DNA from: Primulina eburnea
Lineage: Eukaryota; Streptophyta; Magnoliopsida; Lamiales; Gesneriaceae
Assembly: GCF_022965805.1 (NCBI RefSeq)
Contig: NC_133114.1
Coordinates: forward strand, 11,118,261-11,182,260
Direction: 5' to 3'
Length of the DNA stretch: 64,000 nucleotides
Shown here: piece after piece, positions 37,195 through 49,360 of the stretch
How the letters are laid out: every line of letters starts with the position of its first letter
Position numbering within the stretch: position 1 is the stretch's first letter
Made by a program: the position numbers and the translations under genes
Notes under the pieces: model-generated
The model's database searches: none
What the model was told of the DNA's origin: nothing
What the model saw: the letters and a program-made list of their open reading frames with translations, nothing else

Positions 37195-39049
37195 TGTGGG
37201 GACCCGGACGCTAATCATATTCTAAATCATAATTATGACTAATTAATCAATTAGTATAAACAGGGTCTAATTTTTTTTTTTTAAATGCAAAGCGGAAACG
37301 TAATGTAATTTAGTTCAAATTACATATTAAACATAAACATACAATCTTGTGTATCTACAAGAATTCAACTAGGTTTAACTACATATCAGTGCTGAATCCT
37401 AAGTTGCTTCGAAGCCCGGATCTCCACGCTATCTAGTCCAGCCTCGTTCTCTTCTTGACCCTGATCCTATCCCACCTGTTGCCATGCATACATACAAACA
37501 AGACAACGGTCGGATTACTCCGGTGAGAATTACATTCTCAGTATAAATCATGTATACATGCATTTCATATAACAAGTATAAAAGAATGAAATAAACATTC
37601 ATAACATGTATCAAAATCAGCACATAAACCATATCGAGAATACATTCTATTCTCAGCATGTACCATCATCAGGAACATAAATCAAAACAAATCAATATAA
37701 ACTGTCACTTAGACTCGTGACTCCACATTTTAGACTAGACTCAATCCTAGCCTAGGGATCCCGGTTTCCAGATATTGGTATTCCTATATCGACAAACAGC
37801 AATAGAAAAGACTCCAGTTCTATCCAAGTCGATATAACCAAATATCTAGTGTTGAGATGTGAGTATTCCTATATCGACAAACAGTACTAGAAAAGACTCC
37901 AGTTCTATCTAAGTCGATATAACCAAACATCCAGTGTCCTGACCTATCCGTCATAGACTGTGGTCCTATCGTTAATATCCTATCTTGTGACAATTTGCAA
38001 TGTGCCAGTGAGGATTCCATCACTATCCGGCACTACTGTCACAAGATTATTCATTCACAATTAGACGCATCCGCCTATAAGTCAAAACATCAATCTATAA
38101 ATCAAAGATATCAATCTCGTTCAATTGCAAATAATAATGCAATAACATAAAGTATGTGATTTTGAGAGACTCGAGTTAAATCCAACTTGAGTTGTGCAAT
38201 CCTATATTCACATCAATTTATACATTTGTCTTCACGGTCTGACGAAGTCGAAGTATCGAAGTTAACTACTCTGTCCATATCAAATCTGAAACACAATATC
38301 GAATAGACCGTGTCAATATATTGCTTAATTCCAAGCCTGTTCGAATCAATACGCAATTCAAAACATAATCTGATCAATATCGAATCAAGATACAATCTAA
38401 TCCATATCGACGATATCACGATATAATCACAATCACTACTGAGTCTGATCAATATCAATCCACTGACGTTTCGACGGTATAACAATACCATCTCCGTAAC
38501 CCCGTCACTTCAACATCACAGATATCATAATTCGACCCATACTCAATATCAATACAAAATATAATTTCAATTCTGTACAGTCTCTCAATACCAGCAATAC
38601 AATATCAGTATATACGAGTCAACAGCTCATCTGATCCAAATCTGACTAATATCAATATATCCAGTGATACAGTACAAATCAGATATCAATTCCAGTACCA
38701 CAAAATCGACAATACCATAATTCTGATATCAAATCGGTATAATTACAATCGAATTAACCCTGAAAATTCATAACAATTTCATACGCAGTCCGTTCTTTAA
38801 TCTGACTTCAGATATACGATGCCTACTACATCAGAAACATCATATATGAAGTATATTCAATTCTGACCATATCATAATTTCAAATGATATCAGAACTCAA
38901 TAAAACTTAAGTCCAGTTGTAGCTGTCGTCGCTAGATACACGATACAAAAGTCGGATTCGAAATCAGACGGGCGGATCGAAATATAAAGGCGTAAGGATT
39001 TCGACAAAGTTTCTTGTTTCTTTTCTAATAATCTGAGGAAGAAACGTTG

Positions 39050-39052
<3 letters not shown>

Positions 39053-39118
<66 letters not shown>

Positions 39119-39120
39119 CA
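39053..39120. repeat. (TA)n microsatellite in LTR F
   Basis: About 68 bp of nearly pure TA repeat, immediately downstream (minus strand) of the palindrome array. The shorter TA run at the same place in LTR G suggests expansion of a TATA region. Confidence 0.95.
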
Positions 39121-39167
39121 CACGTTACATATGGAAGGCAAGTGGCTTGTTCTCGTGTTGCATGCCG

Positions 39168-39405
39168 CGCGCATATGCGCTCCCAACATCCGCGCATATG
39201 CGCCAGAAGATTTATCCGAAAATTGCTACTGTAGTGCTCGAGCATATGCGCGTCTCCCCTCGGCGCATATGCGCGAGGCCTTCTGCACATTTGCCTTGGC
39301 TACTGGACATGCCGCGCATATGCGCGCACTCACGCTGCGCATATGCGCGGGGTCTTCTGCCAAACCCGCGCATGGGTGCGCACCAGATCGTGCATGTGCG
39401 CGAAT
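39168..39405. repeat. CATATG palindrome array in LTR F
   Basis: About eight GCGCATATGCGC-type units with unique spacers, in the same place relative to the LTR start as in G. Unit number and spacing differ from G, so the array is evolving by gain and loss of units. Confidence 0.85.
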
Positions 39406-39543
39406 GGCACCTCCCTCGCACATATTTCGTGTCTTTTCTCGTCTTTTCCGGTCTAATACTTTTCGTCTATAATTACCTTGATTAATCAATAAATCATTTC
39501 AGATTAATCTCAGATTACGTTAATTAATATCTCGGGCATTACA

Positions 39544-39643
39544 TAGATAGTTCTGATTACATTTCTATTTAAATTAATCAATATGTTTTGTATTGCTATT
39601 AACGCTTAAATTGCAAGAGACTAGCAATAAGCTGGTTGGGAGG
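39544..39643 (+). mobile_element. Element C: end of the 3' UTR and polypurine tract
   Basis: This continues the C interior after F. It ends in the purine-rich tract GGTTGGGAGG directly before the TG of the 3' LTR. Confidence 0.75.
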
Positions 39644-40475
39644 TGTAATAAACATAAAAGTTGTACATTAATTAAATGTTTTATAATATAAATTTATAAC
39701 TTTTTTTTTATTAAATGTTTAAATATTATATGTTTTATAATAAATTGTATAAAAAATAAGTTGTTGTGTAATTATAAGTTTTTACTACTTTTACAGGTTT
39801 GATAAAACAAGAATAACCTTGGCGTTGAAAATGGGATTAAGATGATTCTTAGACCTGTAGAAATTTGATTATAATATCTACAATATTGTTGACAAGAATG
39901 AGATAAAAATCCTCTCACAATTGGGATCAAATTAAGCAACAAATAAAGTTACCAAAGGAGTGGCAGTTTTACCATGCTCTAGTATTTTGACCATATCTGT
40001 CAAATTACTTGGTCAAATGGTGTGAAAAAAATACCACAACTCAACAACTCAGATATTTACATGTTTTATTTTATGTGGAAAAGAAAATTCGGATGGGAAG
40101 ATTTTCAAAACTGATGTGCATTAAAATATAATTTCTTGGGACACCAATGAAGACTTATATGTAAAAAATAATATTTTATTTGTGGTTGTCTCCCCAAATT
40201 TGGCTATAAATAGGGGTGCATTGTAATGAATTGAGATATCCCTCATTCTATGAACAAATCTTTGAGTTCATAATATTTCTCTCTTTATTTTTCCTTTATT
40301 TCTTCATTTAAATATATCTCAAACAATTAAAATAAAAAAAAAACAAAAAAACAAAAAGACATTGTAGTGGACTTGTAATTACCTTAGCTTCCCTGTGGAT
40401 ACGATATCGGACTCACCGAATTATACTACTTGTGGACAACCTGCTCTTAGGAGTGCAACAATCAAAGTGGCAACA
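39644..40475 (+). mobile_element. Element C: 3' LTR (832 bp, shortened)
   Basis: It begins TGTAATAAACATAAAA and ends GTGGCAACA. It aligns with both ends of the 5' LTR, including the TATAAATA box at 40205-40212, but lacks about 745 bp that hold the ~92-bp repeats. Because LTRs are identical at insertion, the difference is a later deletion here or an expansion in the 5' copy. Confidence 0.9.
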
Positions 40476-40983
40476 CTACCCATTAAATATTTTAGTGAAT
40501 TAATAAAACAATTAAGGAATAACATTATCTTGCATGCATGGCTAAATCTTTAAATTAAATTGCTAACATGTTAAGTTGAAATTTCTTAATTAAAATAATC
40601 TTAGATTAACTTATCTCAATTGGTCACATATTTTAATTTAGGCTTTTAAATTAATTATTGAACCTAAAAGAATATATTACTACTTATCTTCTAAATAATT
40701 AATTAAATTCTTAAAATTTCTTTAAAAATTCTTTTACATTAAATTAACTTATTATTTATCTTAAATAAATTCAAGGAATGTTTTCTAAATATTAAGTTTT
40801 ATCTCAAAACCCCAACTCCAGTCCGGCCTCACTTAATTAACTGAAAGGATAACCATTAAACTACTGAATAAAATAATTAAATTTAAAGAAAGGAATTTAA
40901 GTTTTCATGCATAAAAAACATTTTAATTTAAATACTAGATATTATGCATGGCTTATACGTATTCTGATTTAATGGGCTCTACA

Positions 40984-41125
40984 ACTCTCCCACTTAAAAG
41001 AAATTTCGTCCCCGCAATTCGCTTGTCCTCGATAAACAAAAAAACTTAGACTCTTAATTCTAGAATCCTAATAATCCATGCTTCCGATGCGCTACTCTGA
41101 TAAGATAAATATTAAGCTGTCCTTA
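40984..41125 (-). mobile_element. Element A: interior next to the 3' LTR, with PPT
   Basis: A short piece of the A interior beginning with the polypurine tract (40984-41001). It is cut off from the rest of the interior (52511-54808) by element E. Noncoding. Confidence 0.8.
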
Positions 41126-41940
41126 TGAAACATACCGTAATTTTTACCATTCAAAATTTGCGAAAAAATTTAAAATTTTCTTTAATATAAAATAATCTTC
41201 AATATTTGCCATAAAATACCACAATCAAATCCCCCATATGAAAAGGTTGTCAAAAGAGTCGTTCATAAAATATTTGAAATTCAACATCACCAATAAAATC
41301 TGCTAACAAAATACTTGCTCAAAACATCTCCCATCACATCATATAAATCAGAGTATTTTTAAACTTTGCATAAAAACGTAAACATGGCGGTCCTCGGGTT
41401 TAGCCTCCCGCTCAGTCCAAGCCTGCCACTTGGTCGCCACCTCCTGTCTCCTCATCAACATAAGCACCTGCATCGATCAAGTCTAGTGAGTCTAAAGACT
41501 CAACACGTATAAACTGGGAATAACGAGTATTACATAATAAAACCACATACAACTTCAAAATATAACATATATACTTGAAACTTAAACTTTGCGTAATAAC
41601 TTGAACTCTTAATAAACTTAAACTTTCATAATAACTTTGAACTCTCATAAACTTCTTTGAACTTGAACATACATACTTTGAAACTTGAACTTGCATAATA
41701 ACTTGAACTTTCATAAACTTGAACTTTGCATAAACTTTGAACATACATGCATACATAATATGACGTGCCATCACATAAACTTTTCTTTAAACATGCTTTC
41801 ATACTTCAACATACTTAACTTCATCATTTTGCGTAGAGGATGTTTCAAAGCAAGTGACCCTTAACATAATAAATATCTGATCAGACAAACCACAGTACTG
41901 GGCTGACAGGGACGTATCCACTGTCACATACATGAGATCA

Positions 41941-42102
41941 CTGTTCATAATTTAACAGGCTAGTTGATCCACGTTCATAATTTAACGCTTCACAACCACG
42001 ATCTAACCCGTTCATAATTTAATGGGCGGATTGGTCCCCGTTCATAATTTAACGCTTTCCAATCCTAACTTCAAACCCGTTCATAATTTAACGGGGTGGA
42101 GA
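41941..42102. repeat. Five GTTCATAATTTAAC hairpin units (E 3' LTR)
   Basis: The 14-bp core GTTCATAATTTAAC recurs five times with flanks that change but stay complementary, for example CTGTT...AACAG and CCCGTT...AACGGG. The same set is at 50176-50331 in the 5' LTR. Confidence 0.85.
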
Positions 42103-42924
42103 GGTCCTCGGCCACGTTCACCGACTTCCAAACCCATTCACTTTTGGTCACAAGACATTTAGCATACCTCAAAAACTTCAAATATTTTCTTTGCACGTCA
42201 TACATACTTACTTTGCATTGAGGGATTTGTTGGATGTCAATCGGGTCGTTGCTGCAACATACTAATATGAATACATAAACTTAACTTGTACAACTTAAAC
42301 GTAAATGTCATGCTTAATCCCAAGCTAAATAAATTCTTAGAACATTCTATAATTTCTCATGACATAACCCTGTAAAACATCATATTAAACATGGTATAAA
42401 ACCTCAAATCAAACCTTAAATAATAAAAGAATATACCTAAAATCTAAAGGTACACGGACCCCGTCCCTAGGTCCGTATCATGGTCCGTGTCCGTGCGCTT
42501 AAAAATTGTTGTGATAAAATAAGAAGGTACGAACACCGTGCCTACCTCCGTATCCGGGTCCGTGTCCGCTCTGTTCGACGAATTATTTTTTTGAAAATTT
42601 TGCGACATGTCTATTCTCCCAATTAACACATAAGGCATCAAGATTCATCACTATGAGACCATTCTAGGACACCATAACACTGAACTAAACTTTTATAATC
42701 ACCCTACAATTCATACGACCCAAAATATTGTCATTTATATTAAAGTTTATTTCTTACGACATCTTAATAATTCAAGCTCTTAACGACATGAATCAAAACC
42801 TCAAAAATACTCTAAACATCATTACTAACTTTCTTATATGCAGCAACGATCACCCGTCGATCCCCAACAAAGCCTGCAACATAAAAACTTCAAGAACATA
42901 TTAAAATTCATAACTTTCTTGAAA

Positions 42925-43455
42925 CACGATTTGAGCAGTCATACTAAAAACTCCATAACTCACTCGTTTTTTATCCAAATAACTCGAATTTTATATCAAA
43001 TCGAACGTATCGAAAATATCTAGGTTTTTTTTCGTTAAAAATTTTCTCAAAATCTATACTGAAAAATCGCAGTATTTTACAGAACAGCAAAAACGTTTCT
43101 AAAAAATGCAGTTTGAGCAGTCCTACGAAAAACATCATAACTCACTCGTTTTTAATCCAAATAACTCGAATTTTATATCAAATCGAACGTATCGAAAAGA
43201 TCTACGTTTTTGTAGTTAGAAGTTTTCTCAAATTCTTTACTGAAAAATCGCAGTATTTTTTCAGAACAACAAAAACGTTTCTAAAAAAATGCAGTTTGAG
43301 CAGTCCTACAAAAAATATCATAACTCACTCGTTTTTAATCAAAATAACTCGAATTTTATATCAAATCGAACGTATCGAAAAGATCTACGTTTTTGTAGGT
43401 AAAATTTTTCTCAAAATATTTACTGAAAAATCGCAGTATTTTTCAGAACAACAAA
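42925..43455. repeat. ~181-bp tandem repeat, three copies (E 3' LTR)
   Basis: Units begin with TTGAGCAGTC at about 42931, 43112 and 43293. The frame at 43113-43460 is repeat-derived. The 5' LTR has only two units (about 51160-51500). Confidence 0.9.
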
Positions 43456-44492
43456 CGTGAATTTGGTGATCCAAAATTGTTTCAAACTTGATCTAGACGT
43501 GATTGCTCAAACTTCTACGCATCGTACATATAATTTTCGCATAAATAACAACACAACTGATAATATGACATGATCGATGCAGCAAGAACAGAATATACGT
43601 GCCTTTTGATATTTAAAAATACTTTAACGACGATACAGAAGCGGAGACGGAGCGATAGACGATCCGGGACGAACGTAGCTCGATTTTCTTTAAATAACCT
43701 CAATGAAATGATGCTGGAAATTTTCAGAGATATGGAACGATGGTTCAAGGGACAATTGAAGAGGAATAATATAGCATATAATTGAGGAAGAAGAGTTTTA
43801 AGTTAGTTTCTCTTCTCCTCTTTAGTCAAAAAGAAGAAAAGAAACATGTGTTTTGTTTTATGTGTATATGTGGTGTGCGTGTGTTTATTTAACGTGCGGG
43901 TGTATATATATAATTGAATATATGTGTGTGGTTTGTATTAAAGCATGAGTGTGTGTAGTGGTGTGTGCTTGTGTGTTGATATATATATATATGTGTATGT
44001 ATATATATACCTACATATATATATATAAACAATTGTAACATATGTTTTTAATATAATAACAATCTATTTAAAAACATTTAACATACTAATTTAAAATAAA
44101 TCTCATATTAACTCTAATATAAATTTTTAAATTTAAATAAGATGCACAAATACTACACCTCTAAAATTTTTAAAATCAATTAATCATTTAAATAATTTAA
44201 TTAATATCGTAAATTATTAAAATTAATTAAATTATTTAAAATACTCCATCCTTATCTTTAAATAAAATACTGCATTAAAATTTACTAAAAGTCGTCCCGA
44301 TCTCTTTTCCTCGATCTCGCCTCGAATAATCGCCTGAAACATAAAACTCTAGAAAACATTTTAACGTACATTAAATAAACATAAATAATTAAAATAATAA
44401 ATTTCATAAATTAAATATATGCATGGATTTTTCGTATACTGATTTTAGGCTTTACAATATCTCCCCCACTTATAAAAATTTCGTCCTCGAAA

Positions 44493-47400
44493 TTAAGTCT
44501 TACCGAACAACTCTGGGTAGCGTAGTCTCATATCTGCTTCAGCTTCCCAAGTAGCCTCTTCCACTGATTGATTCAGCCACTGGACTTTGACTAACTTAAT
44601 CGTCTTATTCCGAAGTCTACGCTCTTGTCTGTCTAAAATTTTAATCGATTTTTCCTCATAAGACAGGTCTGGAGTCAAATGCAACGGCTCATGGCTCAGA
44701 ACATGCGAAGGATTTGCTAAATACTTCCTCAACATCGAAACGTGAAATACATTGTGCACTCCGGCTAGATTCGGCGGTAGGGCTATACGATAAGCTAATG
44801 TCCCAACTCTGTCAAGAATTTCAAAAGGTCCAATAAATCTCGGACTCAGCTTACCTCTTTTCCCAAATCTCATAACCCCCTTCATAGGTGCTATCTTGAC
44901 GAATACGTGATCACCTTCAGCAAATTCAAGATCTCTCCTTCTCTTATCAGCATAACTCTTCTGGCGACTCTGGGCAGTCTTCATTCTATCACGAATCTTA
45001 ACCACCACGTCTGCAGTCTGCTGAACTATCTCTGGACCAAGTTCTGCTCTCTCACCAACTTCATCCCAATGCACTGGCGATCTACACTTCCGTCCATACA
45101 AAGCCTCGTAAGGAGCCATACCTATTGATGATTGGAAACTGTTATTATAGGTAAACTCTACTAGAGGTATCTTAGACTCCCAAGTCCCCTGAAAATCAAT
45201 CATACAGGCTCTCAACAAATCTTCTAATATCTGTATTACTCGCTCAGACTGGCCATCTGTCTGAGGATGAAATGCAGTACTGAATAACAATTTCGTCCCC
45301 ATGGCTGCATGTAAACTTTTCCAGAAGGACGATGTAAACCTCGGATCCCTGTCTGACACAATAGAAACTGGAATCCCATGCAAACGAATTATCTCCCTTA
45401 TATAAAGCTCCGCATACTGCGTCATGGAGAAAGTCGTCTTCACTGGTAAGAAATGTGCCGACTTAGTTAATCGATCCACTATAACCCAAATGTCATTGGA
45501 TCCTCTGACTGACCTCGGCAAACCAACAACAAAATCCATGGTGATATTCTCCCATTTCCACTCTGGAATGGGGAGTGACTTAAGCATCCCTGCTGGCCTC
45601 TGATGCTCTGCCTTCACTTGCTAACAAGTGAGGCATTCAGACACAAATCTGCGGATGTCTCGCTTCATTCCCGGCCACTAATACAAAATCTGCAAGTCTT
45701 TGTACATCTTGGTACCTCCTGGGTGAATAGAATACGGAGATGCATGTGCCTCTGACAAAATATCCTGTCTGATTGAATCACCACTCGGCACCCACATTCT
45801 ATCTTTGTATCTCACAATACCATCAGACACTATGTAAAGAACACTGCCCTTCGCTTCATCTTTCAGTCTCCATTTCTGTAGTTGCTCATCTGAAGACTGT
45901 CCTGCTCGAATACGGTCTAACAAACCAGATTTAACTGTCAGATTAGACAGCTTAGGAGCTTTGCCCTTGCGATAAACTTCCAAGTCAAATCTTTGAATCT
46001 CATACTGAAGAGATCTCTGAGCTGATAAATGAGCTATGACTGCAACTTTTCTGCTCAATGCGTCTGCGACAACATTAGCTTTTCCCGGATGGTAGCTAAT
46101 TTCACAGTCGTAATCCTTCACCAGTTCTAACCACCTTCTCTGTCTCATATTTAGCTCTTTCTGTGTGAAGAAATATTTGAGACTTTTGTGATCGGTAAAA
46201 ATCTGACATTTCTCACCGTATAGATAATGTCTCCAAATTTTCAATGCAAAAACAACGGCTGCTAACTCAAGATCATGTGTCGGGTAATTCTTCTCATGCA
46301 CCTTCAACTGCCTGGAAGCATAAGCTATGACCCGACCTTGTTGCATCAATACTGCTCCTAAACCGAGCTTAGATGCATCAGTGTATAACACAAAATCTCC
46401 TTGCCCTGATGGCATGGCTAACACTGGTGCTGAAATAAGAGCTTGCTTCAAAGTATCGAAGCTCTTCTGACATTCATCGCTCCAAACAAACTTAGCATTC
46501 TTCTTAGTAAGTGAAGTGAGTGGCACTGCTATCGACGAGAATCCTTGAATGAACTTTCGGTAGTAACCAGCTAAACCCAGAAAACTGCGGATCTCAGATG
46601 CATTCTTTGGTTCAACCCATTCTTTGACAGTTGCTACTTTCGCTGGATCCACCACGATACCACTACTAGATATTATATGTCCCAAAAACGCTACCTTTTC
46701 CAACCAAAATTCACACTTACTGAATTTCGCAAATAACTTGCGACTCTGGAGGATCTGTAAGACTATCCTCAAATGCTGGTTATGCTCTTCATGTCTCTTC
46801 GAGTATATGAGGATGTCGTCAATAAATACTATGACGAACTGATCAAGATACAGATGGAATACTCGGTTCATAAGATCCATGAAAATAGCTGGAGCATTCG
46901 TTACTCCAAACGGCATCACTAAGAACTCATAATGCCCATATCGGGTCCTGAAAGCTGTCTTGTGGACATCTGCATCCTTTACTTTCAGTTGATGATACCC
47001 TGATCGAAGATCTATCTTAGAAAATACGGTAGCTCCCTGCAATTGATCAAACAAATCTTCGATTCTAGGCAATGGGTACTTATTATTGATCGTCACCTTG
47101 TTCAACTCACGGTAATCGATGCAAAGCCTCATGCTCCCATCTTTCTTTTTCACAAATAGTACCGGTGCACCCCAAGGTGAGAAACTTGGGCGAATAAATT
47201 CCTTGTCCAGAAGCTCCTGTATCTGTTGCTTGAGTTCTAACATCTCAGCTGGAGCTAATCTGTATGGTGCCTTAGAGATTGGCACGGTACCTGGCATGAG
47301 ATCGATGGCAAACTCCACTTCTCTATCCGGTGGAAGGCCTGCAACATCGTCTGGAAAGACGTCTGGAAAATCTCTGACTACTGGAACATCTGTTATAGAT

Positions 47401-49129
47401 GGAGTGGTTACGTCAGGTGCTGACACAATACTGGCTAAGAAAGCCTGACACCCTTTGGAAATCAATCTCCTCGCCTGAATACAGGAGATCATGCGAGGAA
47501 AATTCCTCCATCTAGCTGGCTCGAATAGAAACTGCTCCATGCCTAATGGTCTGACCAACACTGACCTCTTCTGAAAATCAATAAGAACTCGATTCTTTGT
47601 CAACCAATCCATTCCCAAAATGATATCAAACTCTAGCATTGGCAATATGATCAAATCTGCATACACCAGGTGACCCTGCAGTTCTAGATCAATATCTCTG
47701 ACCACACTGGTGGCTAACAACTCTTCCCCTGATGGAAGTGTCACTGAAAAGTTCATGTCTAGGCCGATGGACTTGATGTCCAGATGATTAGCAAAGGTCT
47801 CCGATATAAAGGAGTGAGTAGCTCCTGAATCTATCAGTGCAGTTGTGGATAATCTCTTTATGAAAATATTTCCTGAGAGATGTTAGCACAACACCAAACT
47901 TATATCCCAAAATAATAATATTAACCTTAAGCATAATTGAAATCAATATATTTCCAGTAACTTGAAAATTTTACTAACACTCTAATAATCTCAAGTAAAA
48001 TTTCCACATTCAAGGCAAATAATACCGAGCTTAAATAGAAATGATTACCGGTCAGTAGTGTAGTGTCTGGGTTCGCCTCCTGTGCGTGCATGGCGAATAC
48101 CCTCCCTTGGGTTGGCTGCTTCCACTGAGGACACTGCTTCAGCATGTGGTCCGTAGATCCACATTTAAAACACTTGCCTGATCCATACAAGCATGGTCCT
48201 GGATGCTGGCGGTTACACTTCGGGCACATTGGGAAAACAACGGGCCTCTGAGGCGCCCCCTGCTGCTGGATAGGACCCTTGCTCCTAGGTGGTCCTTCGT
48301 AAGGCTTCTTCCCAGGCTGCCCCTGAAAAGGTTTCTTGTACTGGGGTCGCTGATGCTGATGCTGTGGCTGCGGTGGTGCCTGGTAGGGCCTCTTGCCCAA
48401 CCTGTCAGTCTCAATGTCTCTATGATCTTGCTCCGCCGCTAGAGCTCCAGAAACGGCAACTGCATACGAAGTAGGGCCAGTTACCCTCACATCACGGCGC
48501 AATACTGGCCGCAAACCACCCATGAAATGCCTCAGTTTTGCTCGGGCATCATTTGCAATGAGTGGCACAAAGTAACAGCCCTGCTCAAACTTCTTGACAA
48601 ACTCAGCCACACTGCTGTCTCCCTGTCGCAGCGTCACGAATTCTGTAGTCAAACGGGCCTGTACCTCTTCAGTGAAGTACTTGGCGAAGAACATCTCTTT
48701 GAATCCATCCCAACACAACGTCGGCAAATTAACTGCCACCGACGCACTGTCCCACCAACGTCTTGCATCCCTTGCTAGGAGAAAAATGGCACATCGGACT
48801 CGGTCCGCATCCTGCAGTTCCATATACTCAAAGATCACCTCTATAGACTTAACCCACTCTTCCGCCACCATCGGATTGGTAGTCCCTGAGAACTTCTGAG
48901 GATTCATCTTCTGAAATCTCTCGTACACTGCTTCCGGTTGGGACCTCGGTCCTGTACCTTCTGCTGCTGGAGCTGGGTTTCCCGCAACCTGTGCGAAGAA
49001 CTGTGTCATAGCTGCAAGCATCTGCGCCTGCATATCTGGAGGTGGAGGAGGAGGAGTAACCCTCTCCCCATTACCAGATTCTCTGTCTTCATCCCTAGCT
49101 CCACCACCAATCAAACGTCTCGGAGGCAT
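44493..49129 (-). pseudogene. gag-pol: Element E gag-pol with one intron and two nonsense codons
   Basis: The start is ATG 49127-49129 (MPPRRLIGGG). Exon 1 (49129-48049) encodes gag with a capsid core (about 75-230) and zinc knuckle C320-x2-C323-x4-H328-x4-C333. Codon 361 is split by an intron (48048-47873). Exon 2 continues in frame with protease ([13 protein letters not shown]), RT (FIDDILIYS near 46795-46820), RNase H (TDASKLGLG), integrase zinc finger ([11 protein letters not shown], then CLTC) and core ([25 protein letters not shown]), ending in a chromodomain-like VQWLNQSVEEATWE. Two in-frame TAG codons lie in the integrase finger, at 45678-45680 (Trp expected) and 45621-45623 (Gln expected). 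All else is in one frame. This is a Tekay-like chromovirus that has recently lost function. Confidence 0.93.
47873..48048 (-). other. Spliceosomal intron between gag and protease of E (176 nt)
   Basis: On the minus strand the segment starts GTAATC and ends CTCTCAG, is AT-rich and has a consensus branch site TGCTAAC about 10 bases before the final AG. It holds several stops, and its length is not a multiple of three. Removing it joins LLTG to NIFIKRL in frame just before the protease Asp. Reading through would truncate at 47927. The alternative, a decayed small insertion, does not explain donor, branch site, acceptor and frame together. Confidence 0.82.
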
Positions 49130-49346
49130 ACTGTTCTAGAATTACCCAATACGTAAATCTAACATGCATAAGAACATGATATCAATAACATAAGATGTAC
49201 GTAACTGAACTTTAAAAATATGGACATACTGAAATCATACTTAATGCATACTACATAACATAAATCTTTAAAACTTACAGACTTGAGGTGTGACCTCATG
49301 AGCTTCTTGCGACTGGCAGTAGGCATAACCCTTTTACAAGAACATC

Positions 49347-49358
49347 GCTCTGATACCA
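49347..49358 (-). other. Primer-binding site of E (tRNA-iMet type)
   Basis: The minus strand reads TGGTATCAGAGC, two bases inside the 5' LTR edge at 49361. Confidence 0.92.
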
Positions 49359-49360
49359 AC

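Larger units (their letters stand above)
37195..39543 (-). mobile_element. Element F: solo LTR (2,349 bp) of the G family inside C
   Basis: F is flanked by the duplication TAGAT (37190-37194 and 39544-39548) and has the same ends as LTR G: TGTAATGCCCGAG at the right and GGTCCCCACA at the left on the minus strand. No PBS, PPT or coding interior accompanies it. It contains the CATATG palindrome array and a long TA microsatellite. Two near-copies of a ~70-bp segment, with CCAGTTCTATC(C/T)AAGTCGATATAACC, lie near 37780-37850 and 37862-37930. Confidence 0.93.
20293..40475 (+). mobile_element. Element C: Athila-type Ty3/gypsy element with two cargo genes
   Basis: C lies in the A LTR with the duplication CTACC (20288-20292 and 40476-40480). 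Without D and F it is about 10.7 kb. Order: 5' LTR, tRNA-Asp PBS, gag, protease, RT, RNase H, integrase, an unknown cysteine-rich gene, a LOG-like gene, a long 3' untranslated region, PPT and 3' LTR. The integrase C-terminus ([20 protein letters not shown]) and the PBS point to the Athila lineage. Gag-pol has roughly a dozen stops and frameshifts, so C is no longer autonomous. Cargo genes in the env position are the striking feature. Confidence 0.92.
10346..40983 (-). mobile_element. Element A: 3' LTR, split into three pieces by B and C
   Basis: The LTR consists of 10346-11240, 18226-20292 and 40476-40983, about 3.46 kb in total. Each piece aligns by eye in order to the right-hand LTR (54809-58220): the 10346 piece to 54809-55645, the middle piece to 55645-57715, and the last piece to 57715-58220. 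The polypurine tract is at 40984-41001 (minus-strand TCTTTTAAGTGGGAGAGT). The conserved GAGTCTTTAGACTC block lies at 10657-10676. Frames in 18811-19650 recur in the other LTR copies and look non-coding. Confidence 0.88.
41126..44456 (-). mobile_element. Element E: 3' LTR (3,331 bp)
   Basis: The ends are TGAAACATACCG (41126) and GGCTTTACA (44456) as read on the plus strand. The PPT lies at 44457-44475. It holds the GAGTCTTTAGACTC block (41483-41502), hairpin repeats at 41941-42102, three ~181-bp tandem units at about 42925-43455, and TG/TA microsatellites near 43860-44035. Confidence 0.93.

Noticed and set aside
43113..43460. 115-codon frame
   Set aside because: It is a translation of two ~181-bp tandem units with an internal repeat of its own sequence. 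It is absent from the other LTR.
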